From IMG/VR virus record IMGVR_UViG_3300046506_000048, positions 1-24,201 of that record: a DNA stretch of 24,201 bases; one strand, 5' to 3'. Positions 14,510-22,893 of the stretch are shown here, in pieces. The stretch comes from a virus. Both the position numbers and the translations under genes were made by a program. How positions within the stretch are numbered: position 1 is the stretch's first letter; every line of letters starts with the position of its first letter. The notes under the pieces were generated by a model. The model saw nothing but the letters and a program-made list of their open reading frames with translations, was not told the DNA's origin and made no database searches.

Positions 14510-15259
14510 ATGTCGTTAATTCAAAAACTCCAGGAGCTTGAGCCTGGCAGTGAAGTGCTGCTGTTTGAACTGGACGGCTCAGATTACGGCGCCGACGTGT
14601 TGCGGTTTCATGGCCACGCCATTCCCTACACAGTCTCTGAATTGCTGGCTGCTGGCGCTGATGCCGACCAGCTGCCCGCGAAATCGATCTGGTGGCAAGG
14701 CAACGAGTATGGCGCCTGGCCGATGCAGATCGATGGGATTCAGGCGACGGGCGACGGCACGGCTGTCCGCCCAACGCTTTCGGTTGGCAACGTGAACGGC
14801 CGCATCACAGCGTTGTGCCTGGTATTCGAGGATCTGCTCGAGTTCAAGTTGACCATGCGCCACACGCTGGGCAGCTATCTCGACGCGGCGAACTTCCCCG
14901 CCGGGAATCCTGAGGCAGACCCCACTCAGGAATCAATCGAGGTCTGGTATCTGGATCAGAAGACCAACGAGGACGGGGAGACCGTTTCGTGGGAGCTGGC
15001 CAGCCCAGGCGACGTAGGCGGCGAATCAATCGGGCGCCAAATGACCACGTTGTGCCATTGGTGTCTCACCGGTGGATATCGCGGACCGAACTGCGGCTAC
15101 ACCGGTCCGTATTTCGACAAGGACGGTAATCCGACTGGCGATCCTGAGCTCGATGAGTGCAATGGGTTGCTGACTACTGGCTGTGAACCGCGCTGGGGTG
15201 CCAACAACGAATTGCCATTCGGCGGCTTCCCGGCTGTCTCGCTGATTGCCAGGAGTTGA
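14510..15259 (+). CDS. Minor tail protein L-like, probable iron-sulfur tail-tip protein
   Basis: The 249-aa product has the phage_tail_L layout. An N-terminal half (LIQKLQELEPGSEVLLFELDG through RITALCLVFEDLL) is followed by a C-terminal Cys-containing domain. Cysteines lie at 182, 185, 195, 217 and 225 in the contexts LCHWCL, GPNCGY, DECNG and TGCEPRWG. Lambda gpL binds a [4Fe-4S] cluster through four C-terminal cysteines; four of the five here can play that part, with C195, C217 and C225 clearly matching. The start is ATG at 14510 and the stop lies next to the K-like gene. It acts in tail-tip assembly with M, K, I and J. Confidence 0.92.
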   Translation: MSLIQKLQELEPGSEVLLFELDGSDYGADVLRFHGHAIPYTVSELLAAGADADQLPAKSIWWQGNEYGAWPMQIDGIQATGDGTAVRPTLSVGNVNGRITALCLVFEDLLEFKLTMRHTLGSYLDAANFPAGNPEADPTQESIEVWYLDQKTNEDGETVSWELASPGDVGGESIGRQMTTLCHWCLTGGYRGPNCGYTGPYFDKDGNPTGDPELDECNGLLTTGCEPRWGANNELPFGGFPAVSLIARS

Positions 15260-15261
15260 CC

Positions 15262-16017
15262 ATGCTCAAACACATTCTGAAGGCGGTGCAGGTCCATGCC
15301 GCCGCCGAATACCCGCGAGAGTGCTGCGGCGTGCTGATCAGCATTGGTCGCAAGCAGCAGTACATCCCGTGCGTCAATACCGCGACCGAGCCGAGCGAAG
15401 AGTTTCGGATTGCTCCGGAGGAATACGCCGCTGCTGAAGATCAGGGCGAAGTGATCGGCATCGTTCACTCACACCCGGACGCGACAAGCAGGCCTTCGCC
15501 GCGCGACCTGGCCATGTGCGAGGCGACCGAACTGCCATGGCACATCCTGAGCTGGCCCGAAGGCGATCTGCGAACCATCGTACCGACTGGGCACACGCCC
15601 TTACTCGGTCGTCCTTTCGTGCACGGCGCCTGGGATTGCTGGCAGGTCTGCGCTGACTGGTACAAGCGTGAGTGGGGGCTGGAATTCGAGGCGTTCAAAC
15701 GCGAGGACGGATGGTGGGAGCAGGCCGACGGCCCGAGCCTGTATGAACAGGCCTACGAGGCGGCTGGGTTCGAGCGTGTCGGCACCCCGCAACGGGGCGA
15801 CATGATCGTTATGGAAGTAGGGCGTACCAAGCATCCGAACCACGCCGGAATTTACCTCGGCACCGATCCTATGCTACCCGACGAACCGGTGGCGGTGCAC
15901 GGTGCTGGTCCGTTCCTGCTTCACCACATGTACGGTAAGCCATCGGAAATCGTTGTGTTCGGCGGGCCTTGGCATGAACGCACACGACTGATCCTTCGTC
16001 ACAAGTATGCACGGTGA
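15262..16017 (+). CDS. Tail assembly protein K-like: JAMM peptidase plus NlpC/P60 domain
   Basis: This 251-aa two-domain protein starts with a JAMM/MPN domain: Glu20 in YPRECCGV and the metal motif H69-S-H71 with Ser79 and Asp82 (HxH, seven residues, SxxD). An NlpC/P60 domain follows from about residue 115, with catalytic Cys126 in GAWDCWQVC and His194 in NHAGIYLG. Both active sites look intact. In lambda, gpK is needed for tail-tip assembly and is thought to work on peptidoglycan or on another tail protein. ATG at 15262 with AGGAG at 15251-15255 is preferred over the in-frame TTG at 15256. Confidence 0.94.
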   Translation: MLKHILKAVQVHAAAEYPRECCGVLISIGRKQQYIPCVNTATEPSEEFRIAPEEYAAAEDQGEVIGIVHSHPDATSRPSPRDLAMCEATELPWHILSWPEGDLRTIVPTGHTPLLGRPFVHGAWDCWQVCADWYKREWGLEFEAFKREDGWWEQADGPSLYEQAYEAAGFERVGTPQRGDMIVMEVGRTKHPNHAGIYLGTDPMLPDEPVAVHGAGPFLLHHMYGKPSEIVVFGGPWHERTRLILRHKYAR

Positions 16018-16048
16018 TAATCTGAAGCTTTATCAATGAGGGATCGTC

Positions 16049-16393
16049 ATGCGAATTTTGATAGGGGCGCTGGCTGTTGCCCTGCTGGCTGGCTGTGTGT
16101 CTCCGAGTGATTTGAAAACAAATCCTCCAACAACAAGCGCAAATACTAAAAAGTCACCAAAGGAATACGCCCTCTGCGTTTTCCCAAAATGGCAAGACGC
16201 ACGGTCTGAAGCGGTTATGTCTGAAACATCCGATGGGTACCGAATTGTTATTGGCGCAATGCAACTGACTGATGAGTTGGTAGAGGTGAGCAAGTCTGCC
16301 AGCGGCAGCCGGGTAAACTTCTATCAACGTGTCGCGTGGATGCCTGGTATAGGGCGATCATCCATCGAGGCAGCAGTAAAAGACTGCCTCTGA
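16049..16393 (+). CDS. Phage-encoded lipoprotein inside the tail operon (possible moron)
   Basis: The 114-aa product has a signal peptide with lipobox LLAGC (Cys16), so the mature part of about 99 residues should be membrane-anchored. A Thr/Asn/Lys-rich linker follows (residues about 20-38). The globular part contains YALCVFPKWQDARSE and ends in AAVKDCL, with two Cys (about 43 and 113) that could pair. Base composition is visibly more AT-rich than its neighbours. It sits between the K and I genes, which are normally adjacent, and is flanked by a short gap with a GATAAT box (16016-16021) and a hairpin at 16404. Lipoproteins at this place in other phages block superinfection; that role is possible but not shown. 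Confidence 0.85.
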   Translation: MRILIGALAVALLAGCVSPSDLKTNPPTTSANTKKSPKEYALCVFPKWQDARSEAVMSETSDGYRIVIGAMQLTDELVEVSKSASGSRVNFYQRVAWMPGIGRSSIEAAVKDCL

Positions 16394-16403
16394 ACGACAA
16401 TAA

Positions 16404-16425
16404 GCCACCTTCGGGTGGCTATTTA
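16404..16425 (+). terminator. UUCG-loop hairpin after the lipoprotein gene
   Basis: GCCACC at 16404-16409 and GGTGGC at 16414-16419 form a 6-bp stem with a TTCG tetraloop, followed by TATTTA. The T-run is short, so it may be a weak terminator or an RNA-stabilising hairpin. It separates the lipoprotein gene from the I-like gene. Confidence 0.6.
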
Positions 16426-16436
16426 TGTGTGAGACG

Positions 16437-17036
16437 ATGATGCTCGTGACAGCAGCAAACTACAGTCCAATGACTACCATCCTCCTCTCTGGGTCGCTCG
16501 CCAAGAAATTTGGCCGGGTGCATCGCCGGCAGATCGATTCAGGGCAGGTTTGGGAGGTGTTCAAGGCTCTGAAAGCAACCCTTGCTGGGTTCGATCAAGA
16601 AATCAAAAGACTGGACCATTTGGGAATGCGCTTCGCGATCTTTCGCAACCGGAAGAATGAGGCACCGGACAGCTTTGTGCTGGGCGGGACTCGCGAGGTT
16701 AGGATCGTCCCCGTCGTCTCTGGCGGCAAGCGAGCGGGCATTCTCCAGACAATCATTGGTGCCGTTATTTTTGTCGCGTCCTTCTTTGTTCCCGGCATGC
16801 AGGGCTGGGGGCAATCGCTGGGCGCGTCCTTGGTGCTAGGCGGTGTGATGCAGATGCTCAGCCCGCAATCATCCGGCCTGAAGCAAAGCGCAGCACCAGA
16901 AAACCTCCCGTCCTACGCTTTCGGTTCCGCCAAGAACACCACAGCCAGCGGCAACCCTGTTCCGATATGCATCGGTCGCCGGCGGTGGGGCGGCGCGATC
17001 ATTTCTGCATCGATCTACGCCGAAGACAAAACCTGA
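16437..17036 (+). CDS. Tail assembly protein I-like
   Basis: The product is about 199 aa and fits lambda gpI (Lambda_tail_I). It has an N-terminal TTILLSGSLAKKFGRVHRR ubiquitin-like beta region and a hydrophobic segment at about residues 99-121 (ILQTIIGAVIFVASFFVPG). A second Gly-rich stretch ends at LVLGGVMQMLSPQ, and the C-terminus is YAFGSAKNTTASGNPVPICIGRRRWGG. The start is uncertain: ATG at 16425, 16437, 16440 and 16470 are in frame. I chose 16437 (a GAGA lies just upstream); homologues may begin at MTTILLSG (16470). The protein is needed for tail-tip assembly with K and J but is not thought to stay in the virion. Confidence 0.88.
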   Translation: MMLVTAANYSPMTTILLSGSLAKKFGRVHRRQIDSGQVWEVFKALKATLAGFDQEIKRLDHLGMRFAIFRNRKNEAPDSFVLGGTREVRIVPVVSGGKRAGILQTIIGAVIFVASFFVPGMQGWGQSLGASLVLGGVMQMLSPQSSGLKQSAAPENLPSYAFGSAKNTTASGNPVPICIGRRRWGGAIISASIYAEDKT

Positions 17037-17055
17037 TCCTGAACTGAAAGACCCG

Positions 17056-17077
17056 ACCGCCGCCTGGCGGTTTTTTT
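17056..17077 (+). terminator. Intrinsic terminator before the J-like gene
   Basis: ACCGCC at 17056-17061 pairs with GGCGGT at 17066-17071 around GCCT, with seven T at 17071-17077. The following GCCTGGAGAAAAG (17080-17092) is the ribosome-site leader of the J-like gene and recurs exactly at 23299-23311. Confidence 0.82.
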
Positions 17078-17093
17078 ATGCCTGGAGAAAAGC

Positions 17094-20000
17094 ATGGGCG
17101 CAGCTGATAAAATCGACATCACCGGCGCCAAAGGCGGTAGCACCAGCCCGAAGACTCCTATCGAAGCTGCTGACAGCCTGCGCTCTACCAACGTTGCAAA
17201 GATCCTGATCGCAGTTGGCGAAGGTGAGTTCGATGGCGTGCCGACCGCCGCCAACATCTACCTCGATAACACGCCCATCAACGATGCCAGCGGCAACGTC
17301 AACTTCCCGAATGTGAAATGGGAGTGGCGTACCGGTTCGGTTGATCAGACATACATCCCAGGCATTCCTTCGGTCGAAAACGAAACGACCGTGAACGTCG
17401 AGCTGCGCAGCGACACCGCATGGGTTCGCTCGCTGACGAACACTCAGCTTTCCGCCGTGCGCCTGCGCTTTGCTTGGCCTGCACTCCAGCAACAGGACGA
17501 TAACGGCAACGTCGGTGGCTATCGCATCGAATACGCAATCGATATCGCGACTGACGGCGGCGCCTATCAGCAGGTGCTGGATGAGGCAGTCGACGGCAAA
17601 ACCACGACTCGCTATGAGCGGTCCCGCCGTGTTGACCTGCCGCCTGCAACATCTGGCTGGCAGATCCGCGTTCGCCGCATCACGCCAAACCAGAACACCA
17701 ACAAGATTGCCGACACCATGCTGGTTGCCGGTTACACCGAGGTGATCGACGCGAAGCTGCGGTACCCAAACACCGCGCTACTCTACATCGAGTTCGATGC
17801 CGAGCAGTTCACCAACATCCCGGCCGTGACAGTGGATTGCAACGGTCGGAAATGGCAGGTACCGAGCAACTACGACCCGATCACCCGCAGCTACACCGGT
17901 GTCTGGGACGGGACGTTCAAATCGGCGTGGACCAACAACCCGGCATGGGTCACTTACGGCATCTGTACCGCTGACCGGTTTGGGCTCGGAAAGCGCATCA
18001 AGCCCTTCATGGTCGACAAGTGGGAGCTGTACCGGATTGCCCAGTACTGCGACCAGTCGGTGCCGAACGGTGTCGGGGGGCAGGAACCACGCTTTCTCTG
18101 CGACATGAACCTGCAGGGCAAGGCCGAGGCCTGGACTCTGCTTCGCGATATCTCGGCAATCTACCGGGGGATGACGTACTGGGCTCAGGGCCAGCTTGTC
18201 GCACAGGCTGATATGCCGCGCCCGCAAGACTTTGACTACGTCTTCACCCGGGCGAACGTCATCGACGGCAAGTTCTCGTACGGCAGCGCGTCGACCAAGA
18301 CCCGATACACCCGTGCGATTGTCAGCTACGACAACCCGGCGAACAACTACGACACAGACGTTACCGCTTTTGCGGATCCAGACTTGCAGCGTCGTTTCGG
18401 TGACAAGCCAGTCGAAATCAGCGCCATCGGTTGCACACGTGCGTCTGAGGCTCAGCGCCGCGGCAAATGGGTGGTGATGAGCAACAACCAAGATCGCACT
18501 GTCACGTTCAAGACCGGCATGGAGGGGGCGATTCCGCTGCCGGGCTACATCATTCCGGTGGCTGACTCGCTGCTGGCTGGGCGCGAGGTAGGCGGGCGCA
18601 TCTCTGTCGCTGCTGGGAGAGTCGTGACGCTGGACCGTGACACACTGGCGAAGACTGGCGACCGGTTGATCATAAACCTGCCGAGCGGAAAGGCCGAGGG
18701 CCGTACGGTGCAGTCGGTGGCCGGGCGCGCGATCACGGTGACCACCGCCTATAGCGAAACCCCAACACCGCAGCTTCAGTGGGCGCTCGACGCTGACGAT
18801 CTGGCGATTCCTCTGTACCGGGTTCTCAGCACCAAGCGGACGACGGAAGGGGATTACGAAATCGCAGCGCTTCAGTTCGAGCCGGGCAAGTTCGCTTACA
18901 TCGACACTGGGGCGAAGCTGGAAGAGCGGCCGATCAGCGTCATTCCGATTACCGTCGTTCCGGCGCCGGCGAGCGTAACGCTGACTTCTACCACGGCGAT
19001 TGCTCAAGGCTTGGCCGTGACCACCTTGACGATCACCTGGCCGGCCGTGATCGGCGCTGTCGGGTACGACGTCGAGTGGCGCAAAGACAACGGCAACTGG
19101 ATCAAGGTGCAACGCACCGGCTCGACGAGCGTGGACATCACGGGCATCTATTCCGGCGGCTATCTGGCCCGGGTGCGCGCCGTGAGCGCTTACGAAATTT
19201 CGTCGATCTGGCGTTCCTCGATTTTGACTCATCTCAACGGCAAAGAAGGCTTGCCGCCGGCGGTGACATCTCTGACCGCTACTGGACTGCTCTTCGGCAT
19301 CAAGCTGAAATGGACTTTTCCGCCAGGTGCAGAAGACACTCAACGAACGGAGATTTGGTACAGCCCTGCGACTGATCTTGCGGCCGCGACAAAGCTCAGC
19401 GATCTGGCGTATCCGCAATCCGAATACACCCTGCAAGGGTTGCGTGCGGGCGTGCGTTTCTACTTCTGGGCACGTCTGGTCGACCGCACAGGCAACATTG
19501 GCCCATGGTATCCATCCAACGGAAGTGTGGTCTCGGCTATTTCCAGCACTGACGCTGCCCCGATACTCGATCTGCTCGTCGACGAATTGACCAAGGACCA
19601 ATTCGGGCAGGACCTGAAATCGGAGATTGATGGCAAGGCCACGCAGGTGTACGTCGATCAGCAAATCTCTGACCTGGAGGGCCAGATCGATGACATCGTC
19701 AGTGGGGGAGTTTACGACCCCAACGCGGCGTACGCTCGATACAACACCGTGCGCGTCGGGAACAACCTGTGGTCAGCGATTCAAGCAGTCCCGGCCAAGG
19801 CGGACGGCACGAATGGACCACCTAATGCCACGTACTGGAAAAACGTTGGCACTGTCACGAACGACTTCGGCGCCGTAGCCGCGCAGGTTCAGCAGAGCAA
19901 AACTGACATCACCAACATCAACGGGACGTTGTCTTCGCAGGCGAGCACCCTGCAAGGCCTCCGTACTGACGTTGACAGTAAAGCCAGTTCGACCACAGTT

Positions 20001-20903
20001 CAGCAAATGGGGTCGACCGTCACCCAGCAAGGACAGATCCTCACTGCCCAGGGTCAAGCCATAACGTCGATCAGCAACAAGATCAACGACCCGGCAACGG
20101 GGTTGGATGCTCAGGCGGGCGCGATCAACAGCCTGAGCGGCACGGTAAACAACCAGGGAAACCAGATCAACGCCAATGCTCAGGCGATCAATGGTGTTTA
20201 TGCGCAGGTCAACCCGACAATGGCGGGGGAGACAACATCGTATGCGGGTTCTGAGCAGACGTATGTTGGCGTGTATTCAATCCAGTCGGCAATTATTGAA
20301 GGGGACTATGCGCAGGGGTTAAGGACCGACACAATCACCGTGCAACTGGGCCAGCAAAGTGCGGCTATTCAGGTTAATCAGTCGGCGACCATTACCGCGC
20401 AGAATGCCGCCAACTCGGCTAATAGCGCAGCGAACGCTGCAAGCAGTAATGCTGCGGCTCTGAAAGCCCAGGTTGACATCTCCTATCAGGTTAAGCTGCA
20501 AGCAAACGCAAACGGTACTTATGCTTGGACTGGTTATGGGTTGGGGCTTTCAAACTCCAGCGGGGTCTTCCAGTCAACGTTCCTCATCGCTGCCGATCGA
20601 TTCATACTCGCGACAACAGACGGTGCTCAATATGCGAGTTCCCCTTTTGCTGTGATCGGCAATCAGGTGTTCATCCGTGAAGCCTTTATCCAGAAATCGA
20701 CGATTCAAAGCCTGGTTGTAGGTACGGTAATGCAATCAGAAGCGGTAAATGCTCAGGGACTTCCATTGATAGATGTAAATCTTCAATCCGGGGCGATTAA
20801 TAATCGTCATCCAAGTCAGGCGAACACGTATAAAGTTTCCGACTCGTTGTCTGATCGATGGGTAATTAACGGCGTATTGCGAGTTAGAATCGGGAGTTGG
20901 TGA
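17094..20903 (+). CDS. Tail-tip host-specificity protein, lambda J type
   Basis: This 1269-aa protein forms the tail tip and probably binds the receptor. Residues about 1-600 are the conserved J core (MGAADKIDITGAKGGSTSPKT start, then GICTADRFGLGKRIKPFMVD, and LLRDISAIYRGMTYWAQGQL). Two fibronectin-III-like domains lie at about 623-709 and 718-815. About 873-918 is a Tyr/Trp-rich segment (AYARYNTVRVGNNLWSAIQ, then YWKNVGTV) like a small carbohydrate-binding (CBM5/12-type) module. Gln/Asn-rich coiled coil follows to about 1125, then a DUF1983-type fibre domain (DISYQVKLQANANGTYAWTG onward). The last 200 residues are coded by more AT-rich DNA. ATG at 17094 follows GGAG. Receptor identity cannot be read from sequence. 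Confidence 0.94.
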   Translation: MGAADKIDITGAKGGSTSPKTPIEAADSLRSTNVAKILIAVGEGEFDGVPTAANIYLDNTPINDASGNVNFPNVKWEWRTGSVDQTYIPGIPSVENETTVNVELRSDTAWVRSLTNTQLSAVRLRFAWPALQQQDDNGNVGGYRIEYAIDIATDGGAYQQVLDEAVDGKTTTRYERSRRVDLPPATSGWQIRVRRITPNQNTNKIADTMLVAGYTEVIDAKLRYPNTALLYIEFDAEQFTNIPAVTVDCNGRKWQVPSNYDPITRSYTGVWDGTFKSAWTNNPAWVTYGICTADRFGLGKRIKPFMVDKWELYRIAQYCDQSVPNGVGGQEPRFLCDMNLQGKAEAWTLLRDISAIYRGMTYWAQGQLVAQADMPRPQDFDYVFTRANVIDGKFSYGSASTKTRYTRAIVSYDNPANNYDTDVTAFADPDLQRRFGDKPVEISAIGCTRASEAQRRGKWVVMSNNQDRTVTFKTGMEGAIPLPGYIIPVADSLLAGREVGGRISVAAGRVVTLDRDTLAKTGDRLIINLPSGKAEGRTVQSVAGRAITVTTAYSETPTPQLQWALDADDLAIPLYRVLSTKRTTEGDYEIAALQFEPGKFAYIDTGAKLEERPISVIPITVVPAPASVTLTSTTAIAQGLAVTTLTITWPAVIGAVGYDVEWRKDNGNWIKVQRTGSTSVDITGIYSGGYLARVRAVSAYEISSIWRSSILTHLNGKEGLPPAVTSLTATGLLFGIKLKWTFPPGAEDTQRTEIWYSPATDLAAATKLSDLAYPQSEYTLQGLRAGVRFYFWARLVDRTGNIGPWYPSNGSVVSAISSTDAAPILDLLVDELTKDQFGQDLKSEIDGKATQVYVDQQISDLEGQIDDIVSGGVYDPNAAYARYNTVRVGNNLWSAIQAVPAKADGTNGPPNATYWKNVGTVTNDFGAVAAQVQQSKTDITNINGTLSSQASTLQGLRTDVDSKASSTTVQQMGSTVTQQGQILTAQGQAITSISNKINDPATGLDAQAGAINSLSGTVNNQGNQINANAQAINGVYAQVNPTMAGETTSYAGSEQTYVGVYSIQSAIIEGDYAQGLRTDTITVQLGQQSAAIQVNQSATITAQNAANSANSAANAASSNAAALKAQVDISYQVKLQANANGTYAWTGYGLGLSNSSGVFQSTFLIAADRFILATTDGAQYASSPFAVIGNQVFIREAFIQKSTIQSLVVGTVMQSEAVNAQGLPLIDVNLQSGAINNRHPSQANTYKVSDSLSDRWVINGVLRVRIGSW

Positions 20904-20904
20904 T

Positions 20905-21198
20905 ATGCCCCAAGGCATGCAGGTGTGGGACGCCAATGGCGTCTTGATTATGGACATAACCGATAATCTTCCACGTTTTATCGGTTCGGTGAGTACGGGA
21001 GTAGTCGCGGGATCTGTTGCTATTCCTGATTTTGCTGGGGGCAGGGGATTTGCGTACAGCACCGACGTGACTGGAACCTACCCTGGTGATGCAGTTAATC
21101 GTCCAATATTCCAAGTATCAACCTCTGGAATTTCTTGGGACTGGGGAAGCGGCCCGCCAACCAGGAGATCTACTACGATTTTATACGGGGTGTTCTGA
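20905..21198 (+). CDS. Small tail-tip or fibre accessory protein
   Basis: This 97-aa protein starts one base after the J stop. Its N-terminus (MPQGMQVWDANGVLIMDITD) is of a type found in short proteins encoded right after J in many siphophages. The rest is Gly/Ser/Val-rich and probably beta-structured, with a IFQVSTSGISWDWG strand near the end. The opening is clearly like that of the next gene's product (MAAGFQVFNSSGFLQIDGNY). Function is unknown; an ornament of the tail tip is a reasonable inference. The stop overlaps the next start as TGATG. Confidence 0.82.
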   Translation: MPQGMQVWDANGVLIMDITDNLPRFIGSVSTGVVAGSVAIPDFAGGRGFAYSTDVTGTYPGDAVNRPIFQVSTSGISWDWGSGPPTRRSTTILYGVF

Positions 21199-21863
21199 TG
21201 GCAGCCGGTTTTCAGGTTTTCAACTCCAGCGGCTTTCTTCAAATCGACGGTAACTATTCAAACTATTGCATGACCGCGAAGGGGTCTGCTGTCAGCGCCC
21301 AGCTAACACCGGACGTTGGATATGGTGTTGATATTGCCAGCGGCAAGAAAAACAGCATCATAGCCATTCGATCATCGACATTTGCAGTTGTGTTCAATCG
21401 GCTTGATGCAAGCGGAAACGTAGTCCATCGGGTTCTTACCGAAACTAACGGCGCCACGTTTGAATACTGGGTATTCGCGGCCGACCCCCCGGGCCCTTCG
21501 AATTTCGGATTCGAGGTTTATAACGAGGCTGGGGTGAGGGTGTTCTCAGCTGCCGAAAAGTATCTGAAGCTTTTGGGCTTTTACAACGTACCAGTGAATG
21601 CCGGTACGAACGGAAGTGTATCCACGCCAGGTAAAAACCCCGCATGGGTCTCAGCTTCCTATTGCGCGCTATGGGAGGGTGCCACAGTCCCGAATCCGGG
21701 AGGACAGCCAATCTCGCAAGGGATACTTAGAACGTTGATGGGTAGATCTGTTGCAGGGGGTGCTCAATACCAATCAAAAACAATTTATACCTTCAACTCT
21801 AACCGTGGAACCTCCGACAACGCATACGGCGCTTTTCTTTTAATCGATGTGGATAACCTCTAG
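21198..21863 (+). CDS. Tail fibre-like protein (DUF6453-like)
   Basis: The 221-aa product starts with ATG at 21198, overlapping the previous stop. The longer open frame upstream is ignored because it would run through the preceding gene. It opens with AGFQVFNSSGFLQIDGNYSN and has a beta-rich pattern (VGYGVDIASGK, SSTFAVVFNRLDASG, FEYWVFAADPP, FGFEVYNEAGVRVFS). This pattern is like the DUF6453 proteins beside phage J genes. The C-terminal part includes a second strand-rich area ending AYGAFLLIDVDNL. Base use is relatively AT-rich. It probably decorates the tail tip and may contact the host surface. Confidence 0.8.
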   Translation: MAAGFQVFNSSGFLQIDGNYSNYCMTAKGSAVSAQLTPDVGYGVDIASGKKNSIIAIRSSTFAVVFNRLDASGNVVHRVLTETNGATFEYWVFAADPPGPSNFGFEVYNEAGVRVFSAAEKYLKLLGFYNVPVNAGTNGSVSTPGKNPAWVSASYCALWEGATVPNPGGQPISQGILRTLMGRSVAGGAQYQSKTIYTFNSNRGTSDNAYGAFLLIDVDNL

Positions 21864-21871
21864 GTAGAACC

Positions 21872-22555
21872 ATGGCAAAGCAAACGATTCAGTTGGGCGC
21901 TGCCCCAACGGGTGTGGGCGGTGATACCCCCAGAAGCGCCAATTTGAAGATAAACGCCAACTTCGACGAGCTGTATAACGCCCCGGCCATCAATAGTTTG
22001 CGGGTCTTGGCCGGCGCAACCTATGGAAGCGGGCAGGGTGGCTATACCGGGTGGAACGATGCCGGGGACGGCAGTGGTTTCTCGGGTCACATGGCGTTCA
22101 CTTGCAACCGAGGCGGCGGAAGCGGTGGGTTTAGCTGGCGTTCTGTACTGAGCGACAACAGCGCGGGCGGTCCACCAATGACCTACAGCTACGGCGGGGT
22201 CTTAAATGTCCCGGTTGGTATCCAGCTGGGCGGCGCCGATATCGTATCCCGGGGGTCGAATACCAACGGCGACTTCGTGCGCTATGCGGATGGGACCCAA
22301 ATCTGCTGGCTGCGAAATCTGGGATTTGGACCAACCTCCGGCACAGCCAGCGGTTTCTGGACGCCGCCTGCGGCATTCCTAGGTAACCAAGCCACCGTAC
22401 TTGCCTCGCTTGCCTTTGCGGAAACAACGGACAATTTTACGTGTTCCCGATTGAGCGCCAACCTGGGTGCCAACGGCGCAGTCACAGTAACCGCGAACTT
22501 TAGCGTCAGCCAAGTTTACCGAATCAGCCTTATGGCTATTGGGAGATGGAAATGA
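21872..22555 (+). CDS. Tail fibre / receptor-binding protein
   Basis: This 227-aa protein has the N-terminus MAKQTIQLGAAPTGVGGDT followed by SANLKINANFDELY. I associate it with a short attachment domain of Pseudomonas phage tail fibres and spikes. A Gly/Ser/Thr-rich beta region follows (about 45-125), then YADGTQICWLRNLGFG and a strand-rich C-terminal tip (about 140-227, ending YRISLMAIGRWK). That tip pattern recalls fibre-tip domains with a DGTQICW motif. It is the most likely interchangeable host-range protein of this phage and is followed by two small assembly-type genes. ATG at 21872 is the only reasonable start. Confidence 0.85.
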   Translation: MAKQTIQLGAAPTGVGGDTPRSANLKINANFDELYNAPAINSLRVLAGATYGSGQGGYTGWNDAGDGSGFSGHMAFTCNRGGGSGGFSWRSVLSDNSAGGPPMTYSYGGVLNVPVGIQLGGADIVSRGSNTNGDFVRYADGTQICWLRNLGFGPTSGTASGFWTPPAAFLGNQATVLASLAFAETTDNFTCSRLSANLGANGAVTVTANFSVSQVYRISLMAIGRWK

Positions 22556-22893
22556 TCATCAGTCTTTCCCCGTCCCTCTCCGATGTAACGCTTACCGTTG
22601 TTAAGTCCGGTGACGTGCTGACCATCAATGGCGAGAACTTCGACTTTTCGCGCATGGCCGACGGCGACACGCTGCCGATGGGCGCCATCGATTCTCAGTG
22701 GTTTTGCGGGCCAGTGGACCGAGTCGGTGCGGATCTGATTCTGACGCTGCGGCTACCCCTGCCCGATAACTACAGCCAGGAACAGGCCTACCCGGTGCCA
22801 TTGACCAACGTTCCGGACGGCGAAGTGAGCTTGCCGCAGCCACTGCCGCTGCGCGCGGTTGAACAATTCCCAATCATCGAGGCCCAGCAATGA
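22552..22893 (+). CDS. Small fibre-associated protein, unknown function
   Basis: This 113-aa product starts with ATG at 22552, six bases after GGGAG (22541-22545). The ATG at 22546 touches that site and is less likely. The sequence is beta-rich: MIISLSPSLSDVTLTVVKSGDVLTINGENFDF, then DTLPMGAIDSQWFCG and ADLILTLRLPLPDNYSQEQA, with a Pro-rich end. Similar proteins follow tail-fibre genes in Pseudomonas prophages. It may be a fibre chaperone or a virion part, and I do not know which. It overlaps both neighbours by four bases. Confidence 0.78.
   Translation: MIISLSPSLSDVTLTVVKSGDVLTINGENFDFSRMADGDTLPMGAIDSQWFCGPVDRVGADLILTLRLPLPDNYSQEQAYPVPLTNVPDGEVSLPQPLPLRAVEQFPIIEAQQ

Noticed and set aside
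17778-19664. 628-aa open frame on the minus strand opposite the J gene
   Set aside because: Long antisense frames arise from third-position GC bias. The sequence is Arg/His/Val-rich without domain features, and the plus strand encodes the J core.
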